DNA of 64,000 nucleotides, taken from Symbiodinium sp. CCMP2592. Lineage: Eukaryota; Sar; Dinophyceae; Suessiales; Symbiodiniaceae. Positions within the stretch are counted from its first letter, which is position 1. The number at the start of each line of letters is the position of its first letter. The position numbers and the translations under genes are program-made. The notes under the pieces are model-generated. The model was not told where the DNA came from. It did not search any database and was given only the letters and a program-made list of their open reading frames with translations. The stretch lies in NCBI GenBank assembly GCA_905221615.1, contig CAJNDT010004668.1, forward strand, positions 261,001-325,000, given 5' to 3'. Below, one piece after another: positions 29,954 to 39,676 of this stretch.

Positions 29954-30064
29954 AGGCTCCCGAGTAGTACCCTTCTGCCCTTAGTACTTTAGGGCCCCCT
30001 TATTAAAACCGAAAAGGAGGAAAACGGGCACCCGCCTCATTACAAAGGGGCTAAGCAGGAACCT
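29954..30064. repeat. Hairpin element F13, copy a
   Basis: AGGCTCCCGAGTAGTACCC on the left, GGGGCTAAGCAGGAACCT on the right, with TTATTAAAACCGAA in the middle. Second copy 38171-38277. Confidence 0.65.
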
Positions 30065-30524
30065 ACACCCTACACCCCGAAACCCCTGAACCCCGAAACC
30101 CCTGAATCCTAAACCCCGAAGCCTGCCCCTGGTGCAGCGGGGGGGGCTACACAGGAACCCAGTCAAACAACCCCAGGGCCTCTCCACTTTGCTTGGCCCG
30201 AACCCCCCAGATCTCCTGAGCTGGAAGCCCGAATTTCCTGAGCCCAGGAGTCTGAAATCTTGAGAGCTCTACTTAGAGGCCCAGGAAGCTTCGTAAGTAC
30301 TTTAACTGGAGTTTTCCCGATTATGACCACTAGCTCTACCCGACTTACCAAGTCGCCCGGTGCCTCCAAGTAGCACCCTACAGCATGCTTTAATCAAGCT
30401 CCAGAGAAGGAAAATCTTGAAAAGGGCTCAGAAAGGAAGCTCAGCGAACACAAAACCCTAAACCCTAAACTTCCCCGCCAGGCTTGTCCGAGTGTGAGTG
30501 CTGAAACCGTAAATCCAAGGGTAA

Positions 30525-30635
30525 AAGGATGGGACCCTTAATAAGGACCCCTAGGTATATACCATTAATATAGCTATTATATACCCATTATATTGCCCAT
30601 TATAGGGTAGGGGTCCCCATTAAGGGTCCCTCCTT
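30525..30635. repeat. Hairpin element F14
   Basis: GGGACCCTTAATAAGGACCC and GGGTCCCCATTAAGGGTCCC ends, AT-rich centre with TATATACCATTA. Next to a GTCCGAGTGTGAGTGC motif copy. Confidence 0.75.
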
Positions 30636-30655
30636 ACCCCCTTTGACTGAACCTT

Positions 30656-30757
<102 letters not shown>

Positions 30758-30760
30758 GCA

Positions 30761-30867
30761 CAGAGAGCCCAATACGTCTTAAATAAGGAAAATGGCTTAA
30801 ACTATATAGGGCTTCATATTATGATGTAAGCTATATTCCTTAATTAATGGGTATTGGGCCTTCTGGG
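30761..30867. repeat. Hairpin element F1, copy d
   Basis: CAGAGAGCCCAATACG...GGGTATTGGGCCTTCTGG; belongs to the AGAGCCCAATA subtype with 49154-49263 and has a GGGCTTCATATTATGATG centre. Confidence 0.7.
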
Positions 30868-30908
30868 GAGGCCCTAAACCCTAAACCCTAAACCCTCATG
30901 CCCTGCAG

Positions 30909-31011
30909 AAGAAGAGAGAGAGGCACACGGTGTCCGCCTGCGGAGAGGGTCTCTTCTGCTCCGCAGCTGCCAAGGCTTTGGAGGCCAAAACGAAGGAGGG
31001 CCTCGAATCTC
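30909..31011 (+). CDS. Putative exon (SAAAKALEAKTKEGLES)
   Basis: After CCCTGCAG; reads KRERHTVSACGEGLFCSAAA KALEAKTKEGLESR. Preceded by CCCTAAA repeats. A second frame is also open, so frame choice is by composition. Confidence 0.45.
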
Positions 31012-31068
31012 GAGGGTTCCTTTAAGGGGTATCATGGGGGTTGTAACTTAGGGGTACGTAGAAATACT

Positions 31069-31113
31069 TTTAATCTTTGGTTATTATAATCCCTAAGAAA
31101 CAGCTAAAATTGT
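31069..31113. repeat. F11 unit, single copy
   Basis: TTTTAATCTTTGGTTATTAT then AAGAAACAGC, matching the tripled unit at 4842-4992. Also followed by AAGTTCAGTA as there, so it may be the same introner with one unit. Confidence 0.7.
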
Positions 31114-31747
31114 AATTTTTGCCAGGGTTCTAAGTTCAGTATAGGTAAGGGGCTTTTTAGGGGTGCGTTTAAAGGGGTATTATAGGGGCTTTAAGGGGGG
31201 AAAAGAGGGGTTTCAGGGCTCCTTTTGAAGGGTCTCTATGAAGGTTTACAATGTAAGGTATGTTTTCTCCTTTGTTTTGGAGGGGGTGGGCGAGTTCAGA
31301 ATTGGGGTCTTGGAGTTTCAGGGCTTAGGGCAGATGATGTCGGCTTTCGCACGCTGCATCTTAAGCTTCGGTTCTAAGCATCCGTATTCCCTTAGCCTCT
31401 CTTGCGGAGCAACGTGTCTCAACCCCTTCCATGACCTCCAGTCTGAGCATAGATCCTGAAAAGGGGGCCAGGGGAGTAAGCAAGTACAGGTGCGAGGCTA
31501 TGACCGGAGTGAGTTTCCTCTGTCCCCGACTCATATTCTCTCACCAAACCCCAAAAGCCTTCAAGAAGACCCTCCTGGATTCTTTCCATACAGCTCCTCA
31601 GATTTTTTCGCAGTCTTTGTCCACTGTGTCAATATGTATCAGCCTTAATGGCAAAGAACCCTTGCAGTAACGCTGGAAGTAGCTCCTTATAGGAGCCTTT
31701 AGTGGGACATTCGACTTTATCAAGGCCCCCTGAACCCTGAAACAATC

Positions 31748-31809
31748 GAAGGCGCAGGGCTCGGAGGCAGAAGGAGAGGGGGAGCGGCCAGAGGAAAGCA
31801 GGACCCCGG
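31748..31809 (+). CDS. Putative acidic micro-exon
   Basis: Reads KAQGSEAEGEGERPEESRTP between CCCTGAACCCTG and a long TTTAGGG tract. Confidence 0.4.
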
Positions 31810-31935
31810 TTTGGGGTTTTGGGGTTTACGGTTTGGGGTTTGGAGTTTTAGGTTGAGGGTTTAGGGTTTAGGGTATAGGGTTTAGGGTTTGGGTTTAGGG
31901 TTTAGGGTTTAGGGTTTGGGTTTTTGGGTTGAGGA
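31810..31935. repeat. TTTAGGG telomere-like tract
   Basis: About 120 bp of GGGTTTAGGGTTT units in the G-rich orientation, right after the acidic micro-exon. Confidence 0.85.
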
Positions 31936-33076
31936 TTGTGGGTTTCCGTTGATCGGCGGATGCTGGCACTGGCTCCACAGTACGTGCCTTGAAGGGCTTC
32001 TAGAGTACAACTCCCGCGCGACGTCGTAAGCCTGTTGCAAAAGGTTTGGGGTTTTGGGTTTAGGGCTTAGGGATTTCGAGTTCGGGTTGAAGGCCAACGC
32101 TTCACGGTTCCCTGCCTCATGGCGACTTTGACTGGGAGCGACTTCGACAAACACTGCCCTAAGCAAAAATCCATCCCTTGATTCATGTCGTTCTTGCCGA
32201 CATAGCTTGGCAATACATACAGCTGCAAGATCAGGATGTTCAGTCAATATTGGTCACGAACTCTTGGTAGTGATGCTGTCATGTTGGTATCCTGGGAACT
32301 GTGCTTGCAATTGTTAGCAGGACCGGCAGCCGCAATAGTTAGAAAATCTGTGGGTTGGGCATAATGTCTTCAAGCCGCAAAAGACGGTACCGGTATCACC
32401 TATGGCCTAGAGCCCGTTGTAGTGCCCTTTACGAGACCAGCACACCCGAGCTCAAGGTGTAGTTTAGGGTGGAGGCATCAGAGTTTAGTTCAGGGGTCAT
32501 AGGGTGTAAGGGGGGGAGCCTGGGAAGGATGTGTTTGAAATGACAGCAAGTTTACCACGTGCTCAAGCTCAACAGTACCTTTCCTTCGCAGATCGTATCT
32601 TGTTGCAACCTATCCTAGCACTCGATGCCACATACCCTCAATCAAGCTGCTGTTCAGAAACCGTTGCGCACTCCCTGGTTCTCGAACTTCGGAAGTGAAG
32701 GCCTCATTGTGCTTCCCAGCGCCCCAACCCCGAATCCTTAGACTTTCAATCCGGCACCGAACCCCGTCCGCCAAGACCAAGTGTGAGAGTGTAACGTTGG
32801 GCTTCTTGAATATTGCAGCCCTATGAGCCAAGCCTTAAATCTAAATCCTGACCTGAACCCTAAGGCCTTAAGAAACTGCTTAATTAGTGAGTAGTTAACG
32901 AAGATATCGAGCCTACAACTGCAGACCTTGCCAGGCTTGTCCGAGTGTGAATGTCAAAACCCTGAACCCAGAACCCTAGACCCGGAACACCGAACCTCAA
33001 ACCCCTCAACCCTCTGATCCGTGATGAAACGCTAAACGCTAAACCCGCAGAGCACTGAGATTCGGACTCGTTAAAG
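31936..33076. other. No supported gene
   Basis: Scattered telomere-like tracts, one GTCCGAGTGTGAATG motif copy near 32940, otherwise unremarkable. Overlapping short frames are not supported. Confidence 0.4.
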
Positions 33077-33137
33077 GACTCGTTTGGCCCGAGCCACGGA
33101 TTCGCTCTGGGCCGAAATCCTGCAACAACAGGCCGAG
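33077..33137 (+). CDS. Putative exon (TRLARATDSLWAEILQQQAE)
   Basis: After TTAAAG, reads TRLARATDSLWAEILQQQAE; followed by GGGCTTAGG. Helical and charged. Confidence 0.45.
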
Positions 33138-33639
33138 GGGCTTAGGATCTTAGGATCGTTGTTTACGGTTTGGGGGGCTTAGGGTTTAGGACCAGGTTTC
33201 GGATCTTAGGATGCTTGTGTAGGGGGTTTAGGGTTATAGTGCGACGGGTTTGAATATCAATTAGTTTAGGATGGTCTAGGGTTTAGTTTAGTGTACCAGA
33301 AAGGGTTACGGCTTTTGGGTATAGCAAAAGGGTTTAAGCTTTAGGTTTGGGCTCGGAGGGGGGTTGTAGGGGCTTTGGTATTTTGGATTCAGAGTTTTGG
33401 AGGCACTCACCTCGTTGTTCGCCCGCCCCTTTTGCAGTTGTTGCTGGCATCATTGTCCCTGTTCTCATCAGGAGGGTTGTTTCTGCACGGGTCTGGGGCA
33501 CGGACCCTCTGAATGCACACCGATACTTCTGAAATCCTAAAACCCTAAGATTCCTTAAGCCCTAACACCGAATGGGAGGTGCCAGGGCCTTACAACGAGA
33601 GCCCTCAGACGGCCCTCCCAGGAAGCCCGGAGTCGCCTA

Positions 33640-33815
33640 CCCAGGACTCCTATCTCCCTTAATTAAGGGATACTTCTTCAAGCATATTAGGGATCCTACT
33701 ATCATTAAAAGTATACTGTATTCCTTAATTAAGGAATATTTCAAGCTTATTAGGGATCCTACTACAACTTAAAGTATACTCTATTCCTTGATTAAGGGAT
33801 ATTGCAGTCTCTGTG
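33640..33815. repeat. Hairpin element F1, copy e, internally duplicated
   Basis: About 176 bp instead of 108. The TATTAGGGATCCTACTA core and the arm TATTCCTTAATTAAGG occur twice, so it has a tandem duplication of its inner half. Confidence 0.75.
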
Positions 33816-34622
33816 TACATGCCAAGCCCTCCTCCAAGCTGGTGCGCTCAGCTGCGAGAGTCGAAACTATAAACAGAAGAGTCCGAGAACCCTAAAACCA
33901 GAAGCCCCAGTCCAAGAGCCCTAATGCCCTTATTGTACCTTTATCTTACGTACCATAACTATAACCGCAGAATCTCAGAGACCCATATAGGCCCTAGCGC
34001 ACCAAGACTGTTGGGAGGCGCTCCGCCTCACGCAACTGGAATCGGAGAATCAGCCCTCCGACCCATTTTCGTTTATCAGAATTGCTCTGGCTTTGGGTCT
34101 AGGTGTTGATGTTCATGAATTTCCTTTGCTGCGGGCTTGTGCTTCGATTAATTATGACAGAAAGGGCGTCATCGATTTGTCATAGCCATTGCGAACATAA
34201 TGGCCATTTGTCGATGAGGTCGCTCCGCTGGCGAGCAGACCGCCTGCGGAAGACTCATGAGCCAGGCTCATCGGTGAAGCAGAGTTTTGGGTCTCCAACA
34301 CAAAGAGGTTCTTCAATTAGGAGGTACCTGTGTATGCTTGTGTTATCTTTTGTTTGGGGTTTGTGCTGTTTGGGGTTGATTCGGGTTTACGGCTTCTTTC
34401 CATTTTCCTGAATCTAAGATTTTGGATCCCCGGTCTGGTTTTTTCTTCTTCAAGAGACAGCTTCACCTGGGCCCTTGGAGGTTTCGTGTCCGTTCGCATT
34501 AAAGGGTTTGTTAGGGTTTCCGCTGTGCTTAGTCATGAGTGGCTTGCTTAGTGGCTTGGTGCACTGCAGTCCCCTGCTCCAAGGTGGTTTAGGATTTTAT
34601 TAGGCTGTTGGTGTTCAATGTT

Positions 34623-34730
34623 CCCAGGGACTCCAATATCCCTTAATTAAGGAATATTCCTTAAATCATATTAAGGATCCTACTATAATTCAAGTATATT
34701 CCTTAACTCAATGGTATTGGAGTCTCTGGG
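34623..34730. repeat. Hairpin element F1, copy f
   Basis: CCCAGGGACTCCAATATCCC...GGTATTGGAGTCTCTGGG with GGATCCTACTATAATTCAAG centre. Confidence 0.85.
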
Positions 34731-35028
34731 AATGGCATAGTGGGTTCAAAGGAAGACCCAAGACGCTGCAGGTTCTGGTAGTTGAAGGCAAGGCTAGAAC
34801 CCGCAACCACCAACCAAAACACCCCGGAAGTAGTAACGAAGCCCCAAAAGTTGAAAGACTATCCTTTAGATATCTTCCTCACTATCAGCATAGTATAATG
34901 TACTCTAGTTAGTCCACTATAACCATAGGGCTCTTGTGTTAATACCCGTCTAAAATTTCTTGTCGCAACCTTTCTCGACACCCTTTTCCACCTATTCTAA
35001 ACCCTAAAAACTAAAAAAAACCCTAAAA

Positions 35029-35119
35029 GCCCATCTGGTAGCGTCAGGAGAGCTTCGGAGCCTCCTTGCAGCCCAGGGGGAGGCCCGCCAGGGGGAACTG
35101 CTCTGGAAGTGCGCTGAGG
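35029..35119 (+). CDS. Putative exon (HLVASGELRSLLAAQGEARQ)
   Basis: Reads AHLVASGELRSLLAAQGEAR then QGELLWKCAE, strongly coding-like. CCCTAAAAG before, GGTTTAAG after (GT donor). Confidence 0.55.
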
Positions 35120-35785
35120 GTTTAAGATGAGTCAAGGGTTCAGGATTCAGGGTTCGACTTGGTTCGAGTAGCAGAAGGGGTTAGGATTTGGAGTTTAGGT
35201 TTAGGGTTTGGGATTCGTTTGCGGTTTTTAAGGCTCGGGTTTCGGGGTTTAGGATGCCGGGCAAAAGGTTCAAGCCCATCTTTTGTCCGGAGATTCCAAC
35301 AGGCCGGCATTAAGGATCGCCTAAAGGTTGAGTTGAGGGGTAGGGCCGGGACTACTTATGTCTCCTGTAAGGGCTTAGGGAATATGTCATCTCAATCTCC
35401 CGAATCTTGTAAGACATTTCGACGGATTTCTCCAAACGCACTTTTTCTCTTCATTCCTTGAAGGAGTGTCTCCATCATTGGGTCCCAAGCGAACAAAGAC
35501 CTTATCCTTAATCCCAAACCTTTTCAAGCGCACCCTAATGCGGCATGTCCAAACTGTGTCACCGTGTGCTCGAGTCATTCCTGTAGCGATCCTGCCCCTT
35601 GTGGAAGACGAACTCCCTAATTCCCGGTCTCCCTGCGGGTGACGTGTGCTCTCTTGGCGGCGGCCTCCCGTTAGTCTGGGTTTTTTGCTTGTGGACTTGA
35701 GGTTTGGGGTGTCGTTTTTTGTTGCTTGAGGGCTGTGGGGGCGGCATAGGTTTAGGTTTGAGGTCCACAGAGAACGGATCACATT
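35120..35785. other. No supported gene
   Basis: TTTAGGG-rich to about 35265; short conflicting frames after that. Confidence 0.4.
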
Positions 35786-35838
35786 GGCGCGAACATGCTA
35801 GTGCAGAGGCTTGCGGAGCTCCGGAGCAAGAGCTTCTT
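35786..35838 (+). CDS. Putative micro-exon (MLVQRLAELRSKSFLG)
   Basis: Reads ANMLVQRLAELRSKSFLG, then GGTTTAGG. Confidence 0.35.
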
Positions 35839-37067
35839 GGGTTTAGGATTCGAAGCTCTTCTTGCGATGCCCCCTTTCGATGAAAGTGCAGAGTCGCCAC
35901 TTGGACATTGGAGTTGCGTGATCTGCACCTTAAGCCCCAAGCCCCAAACCCCCCTAAAACCCTAAACCCTAAACCCCATAAACCCCAAACCCTAATCCCT
36001 AAACCCCATAAGCCCCTAAACTCTGAGCTCATCAGGTGGTCGCACAGCTTGTGCCGTCGGCGCAGCTTCAAACTCCCGTCGAAACTGGGCAGCAAGTGAG
36101 CTGCAGGCAGCTTTCCATTCCATTCCCGGACCTGCTTTTTTCAGGGCAGCCTTAGGGTTCCTTACAGGGTTCAGGATTTATGATGTAAGGCAAGCTAAGG
36201 GTTCTTGAAAGAAAGGGTTCCGGGTCTAGGGTGCGCGTATCTTAAAGGGTCCGTCTAGTCTCAATTTTTAGAAGCCGAGAGTCGTCCTGAATGTGCATTG
36301 CTTGCCCTAATTGCCCTACCATGGCCCTCGACACGTTGCCTTAAAGTTCCGAGAAGCTCTATTATGGAGGTTACAGGCTTTTTTAAGTTCAAGCGGAATG
36401 ATACCCCAAAATCAAAGCCCTCAGCCCCAAGGCACAGTGGTTGCCACCAAGCTACAAAGGACCTAGTTCAAGGGGCTTGCAGGGCGGATGGCAAACGATC
36501 CGAAAGAGACTTTCAGACCCAAAGTTACTAACCCCGAGCCCTAAAACCAACAACCTCAAGCCCTCAACTTTATGTGCAGTGGATCTGCTAAAGGATGTGT
36601 TTAACTGTTAAAGGAGCCGTGAAGGAACCCTTTCGGCATACTTGCAAGGAGCCCTTAAGGGCTTCGGATTTCTGTAAGGGTGCCTTTGGTTCCGTTAAGG
36701 GTTGCTTTAAGGGATGTGGTCTTCTGTAAGGGTGTCCTTGAGGGTTCCTTCCAGCTTTCTTGCACAGGAAACCATAAGTCCCAGCTTAGGGTTTAGGGTT
36801 TAGGCTTTCTAGGGGTTGGAAACATCAGCTGAGGAAGCCACCAGCGATGCTTACGAAGCTCAGATCCAGTGCCTCGTATCAGGTTATTTCACGAGTTCTG
36901 CTTGGGGATTCCGTACTGTTTCTTTACGGTTTTGCATCAGGGTCCTTTATAAAAGGGTCTTTAAGGGTTGTACAAGGACTTTCTAAAAGGCTTTCGAGAG
37001 TTCATCCTAGTTTCCATAGCACTTTAAAAACATCCTAAACCCTAATGCATAAACCCTAAACCGTCTA
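35839..37067. other. Mostly non-coding
   Basis: CCCTAAA tract 35930-36025, then a possible plus-strand piece 36026-36098 (RWSHSLCRRRSFKLPSKLGS, stop) that is weakly supported, then TTAGGGTTCC-type sequence. Confidence 0.4.
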
Positions 37068-37137
37068 AGGAAGGCGTGCCTGATGCGCCGCCTGCAGTCA
37101 CCGCACGCGGCAGCTCGCATTGAACTGGCCTCGAAAG
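37068..37137 (+). CDS. Putative exon before F7 element
   Basis: Reads KACLMRRLQSPHAAARIELA SK after a CCCTAAACC tract; ends where GAAAC and then the F7 hairpin begin. Confidence 0.45.
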
Positions 37138-37141
37138 AAAC

Positions 37142-37240
37142 GGTTGATGATATAAATCCTGCATGAGCCAGAATAAGGAGCAGACCATATTTCCCATAGT
37201 TTAGGGTCCTTAAGGTCATGCAGGATTTATATCATCAACC
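37142..37240. repeat. Hairpin element F7, copy a
   Basis: Perfect inverted ends GGTTGATGATATAAATCCTG / CAGGATTTATATCATCAACC. GAAAC before and GAAGC after form an imperfect target duplication. Confidence 0.85.
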
Positions 37241-37832
37241 GAAGCAGTGGGGTTCAAGGTTTAGGCAGGAAAGGCTGGCTTTGAGACAAGAACGACGACC
37301 CGAACGAAATCTGTGCATGGCTCGTTGTGTAGACCGCCTGACACCTATATTCAAAAGCGATGAACGGGTTGAGATTCAAGTTTGCAGGTGTCTTATGAAG
37401 ACCGTAAGATTCCAGCTTGCCGGCACACACCCAAAGCCCGTGCTGAACAAGCGTAAGATGCAGTATGCAAACTTCAGAAGGAGCAGTTACAGCAATAGAC
37501 AAGTACACATTAAGATTGCAGACCTATGCACCCGGCCCTTTGCATTGCAGGGACGTCGGCGTAACCCCTCAAACAACGACGGCTTGACAAGTCTCTGCCA
37601 CGGACATTCCACACCTTCCCCCCATAAGGCTTTCCAGAGTTAAGTGCACGCACCAAATCCCCAACTCTCAACTCTCTGCCGCTGCAAACCCCGCGAAACT
37701 CTAAACTCTAAGCCCCAGCTCAAACTGACAAACCTCGACCCTGAACCCTAAACCCTAAAACCCCCAACCCCTAAACCCGAAGTAGTAACAAACCCTAAAC
37801 CCTAAACGCCTGAGCCCAAACTTCGCTTGCAC

Positions 37833-37907
37833 TTGAAGGAGCCACTGCAGCTGCTAGACGAAAGCCTGGCCTTCTCAGCCGGGCGTCTATGTGAGGCCAT
37901 TTCTCGA
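37833..37907 (+). CDS. Putative exon (KEPLQLLDESLAFSAGRL)
   Basis: Reads LKEPLQLLDESLAFSAGRLC EAISR and joins over a 126-bp intron to GTSATTM-stop at 38034-38057. Confidence 0.5.
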
Positions 37908-38033
37908 GGGACTTCCTGCGGGTCTTGATTTACGGGTTAGTAGGAAATGGAGGAATGGGGGACAATTATAACTACTATTACTACCATTCTTCCATTCCCT
38001 ACTAACCAACGGTAAGTTGAGATGACTCTGCAG
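37908..38033 (+). mobile_element. Introner family F17 with 9-bp duplication
   Basis: GGGACTTCC starts the segment and recurs right after CTGCAG at 38033. Inside, GGTTAGTAGGAAATGGAG (37935) and CTTCCATTCCCTACTAACC (to 38007) are inverted repeats. The donor would be GG with an AG acceptor, or GA with a GG acceptor; both are non-standard. Confidence 0.55.
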
Positions 38034-38057
38034 GGGACTTCCGCGACCACAATGTGA
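38034..38057 (+). CDS. Possible terminal exon after F17
   Basis: GTSATTM then TGA, in frame with the previous piece. Very short; tentative. Confidence 0.3.
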   Translation, partial: GTSATTM

Positions 38058-38170
38058 CCTAATTACTCCCAAAGCCGCCTGATCCCCTATGTACAGGCTC
38101 AGTTGTGGGAGCACTTTCGCACTGCACACCTTAAAGCCCGAAGCCCGAAAGCTGAATCGAGACCTGAACC

Positions 38171-38277
38171 AGGCTTCTGGGCAATACCCCTTTGCCCATT
38201 TGATTTTAGGGTTCCTTGTTAAAACCGAATAGTAGGAAAAATGGTACCCTTATTATATAGGGGCTACTCAGAAACCT
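38171..38277. repeat. Hairpin element F13, copy b
   Basis: AGGCTTCTGGGCAATACCCC ... GGGGCTACTCAGAAACCT with TTGTTAAAACCGAATAG centre. Confidence 0.65.
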
Positions 38278-38720
38278 AGTGACCCTAACCTCTCGGCCCG
38301 GGCAGCTCCCTGAATCCTAGACTTTGTCTCGACAAGTCTGCCTTACACGACGATGTGAAGGAACACTGCAAAGGGTAGCCTCGGAACGCTGAGTGACCCT
38401 GACTGAAGTCAGTGGATCCTTTCATGAAATTTAGTATATAGATGGCACTCCCTGCTGTTCCAAAACCCAACGACGGAAAACGCTTCTGCCACACAGCGAG
38501 ACCGCGTGGCCTAGGTCCTATAGGCCTTAAACCCCCGCTTCTGTGAGGACAGCCGCTGGCAGGAACAAATCCATCGCGATGCCTTGGCTACGGTGGAGGC
38601 TTTACTCCTGGCGCCACGGCAAAAAAATTTGCAGAGTTCGTCTACGACTGTTAGAGAGAACAAGTACGTGTTTTTTTTCTGTTCCAGTGGTTCGGTCTCA
38701 GCCATCGCAAATGACAATTA

Positions 38721-38837
38721 GGAGCGCGAGCGCCTCCGCTTGATGCGGATGCCCGCTTCAGGCTCGCGGGAGAGGGGATCGTGGGAAGCCCAGCCTGAAG
38801 GACATCATGGGCGGATAACGGAGCCTATCAAAAGAAG
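38721..38837 (+). CDS. Putative exon before F3 element
   Basis: Reads ERERLRLMRMPASGSRERGS then WEAQPEGHHGRITEPIK; runs into the F3 hairpin at 38838. Confidence 0.4.
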
Positions 38838-38947
38838 ATATGGGAGTTTCCGAAAATTAGGGGTACCTTATTTTGGGGTCGTTATAACAAGGATCCTACT
38901 ATTTAGGGTACTATATTAGGGTCCCCTATTTTCGGAAACTCCCATAT
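38838..38947. repeat. Hairpin element F3, copy a
   Basis: 110 bp, ends ATATGGGAGTTTCCGAAAAT and ATTTTCGGAAACTCCCATAT, centre GGATCCTACTATTTAGGG. Confidence 0.9.
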
Positions 38948-39203
38948 GATGAATCTGATTCAGGGAAAGGCCATGCAGCTGAGAAGCGAGCAACAGGCTC
39001 ACATTTACAGCTAGGTAACATTCCAACCGTGACGATGTGTGACTGGATACCTGATACACTCCTGATATCCGAGACCCGAGCCCTGAATCCTCAACCCTAA
39101 TTATCCCTAAACAATAAACCTGGAACCCCAACTCTAAACTCGCTACCCACAACCCAAACCTTAAACCCTCGCGAAGTCGGAGGAGAGAAGCCCCAAACCA
39201 GGT

Positions 39204-39272
39204 GTGGCGGACTCGTTGGCGCGTGCAGAGGATCTTTGCCGAGCGCTCTCCGATGAGGTCGAGGAAAATCAG
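39204..39272 (+). CDS. Putative exon (ADSLARAEDLCRALSDEVEE)
   Basis: Reads ADSLARAEDLCRALSDEVEE NQ, strongly coding-like, followed by GTCGGATC (GT donor), with an F4 hairpin 28 bp downstream. Confidence 0.5.
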
Positions 39273-39299
39273 GTCGGATCTTGTCTGTTACGAATCTCA

Positions 39300-39412
39300 G
39301 CTACTAAGGGGAACTCCAGAAAGTTGGAATATGGATTAATGGTAGGATCCCCTATAATTTACCTTAAAGGGGTTACGATAATGATATTCCAACTTTCTGG
39401 CTTCTACTTTAG
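39300..39412. repeat. Hairpin element F4, copy a
   Basis: Inner ends CCAGAAAGTTGGAATAT / ATATTCCAACTTTCTGG; outer ends GCTACTAAGGGGAACT and GCTTCTACTTTAGTGC also pair in part. Centre GGTAGGATCCCCTATAATTT. Confidence 0.8.
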
Positions 39413-39676
39413 TGCTACTACTGCTACAGCTGCTGCTACTGCTGCTGCTACCGCTGCCGCCACTGCCACTGCCGCTGCTACTGCTACTTCTGCTGCTGCA
39501 ACTGCTGCTGCTGCCGCTGCAGCTGCTGCTCCTGCTAGTGCTGCTGCTAGTGCTACCTACTCCTACTCCTACTCCTACTCCTCCTCCTCCACCGCCACCG
39601 CCACCACCGCCACCGCCGCCACTGCCACCACCGCCACCACCGCCACCACCACGACGACCACCACCACCGCCGCCGC
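39411..39676. repeat. GCT/TCC/CCA trinucleotide repeat
   Basis: Imperfect repeats of CTG/GCT, then CTCCTA, then CCACCG. All frames give homopolymer-like peptides. Confidence 0.95.

Noticed and set aside
35559-36095. 178-codon minus-strand ORF
   Set aside because: Much of it is translated telomere-like repeat (GLGIRVWGLWGLGFRV).
37218-37643. 141-codon plus-strand ORF
   Set aside because: It begins inside the F7 hairpin arm, has no coding bias and no domain, and a minus-strand frame overlaps it.
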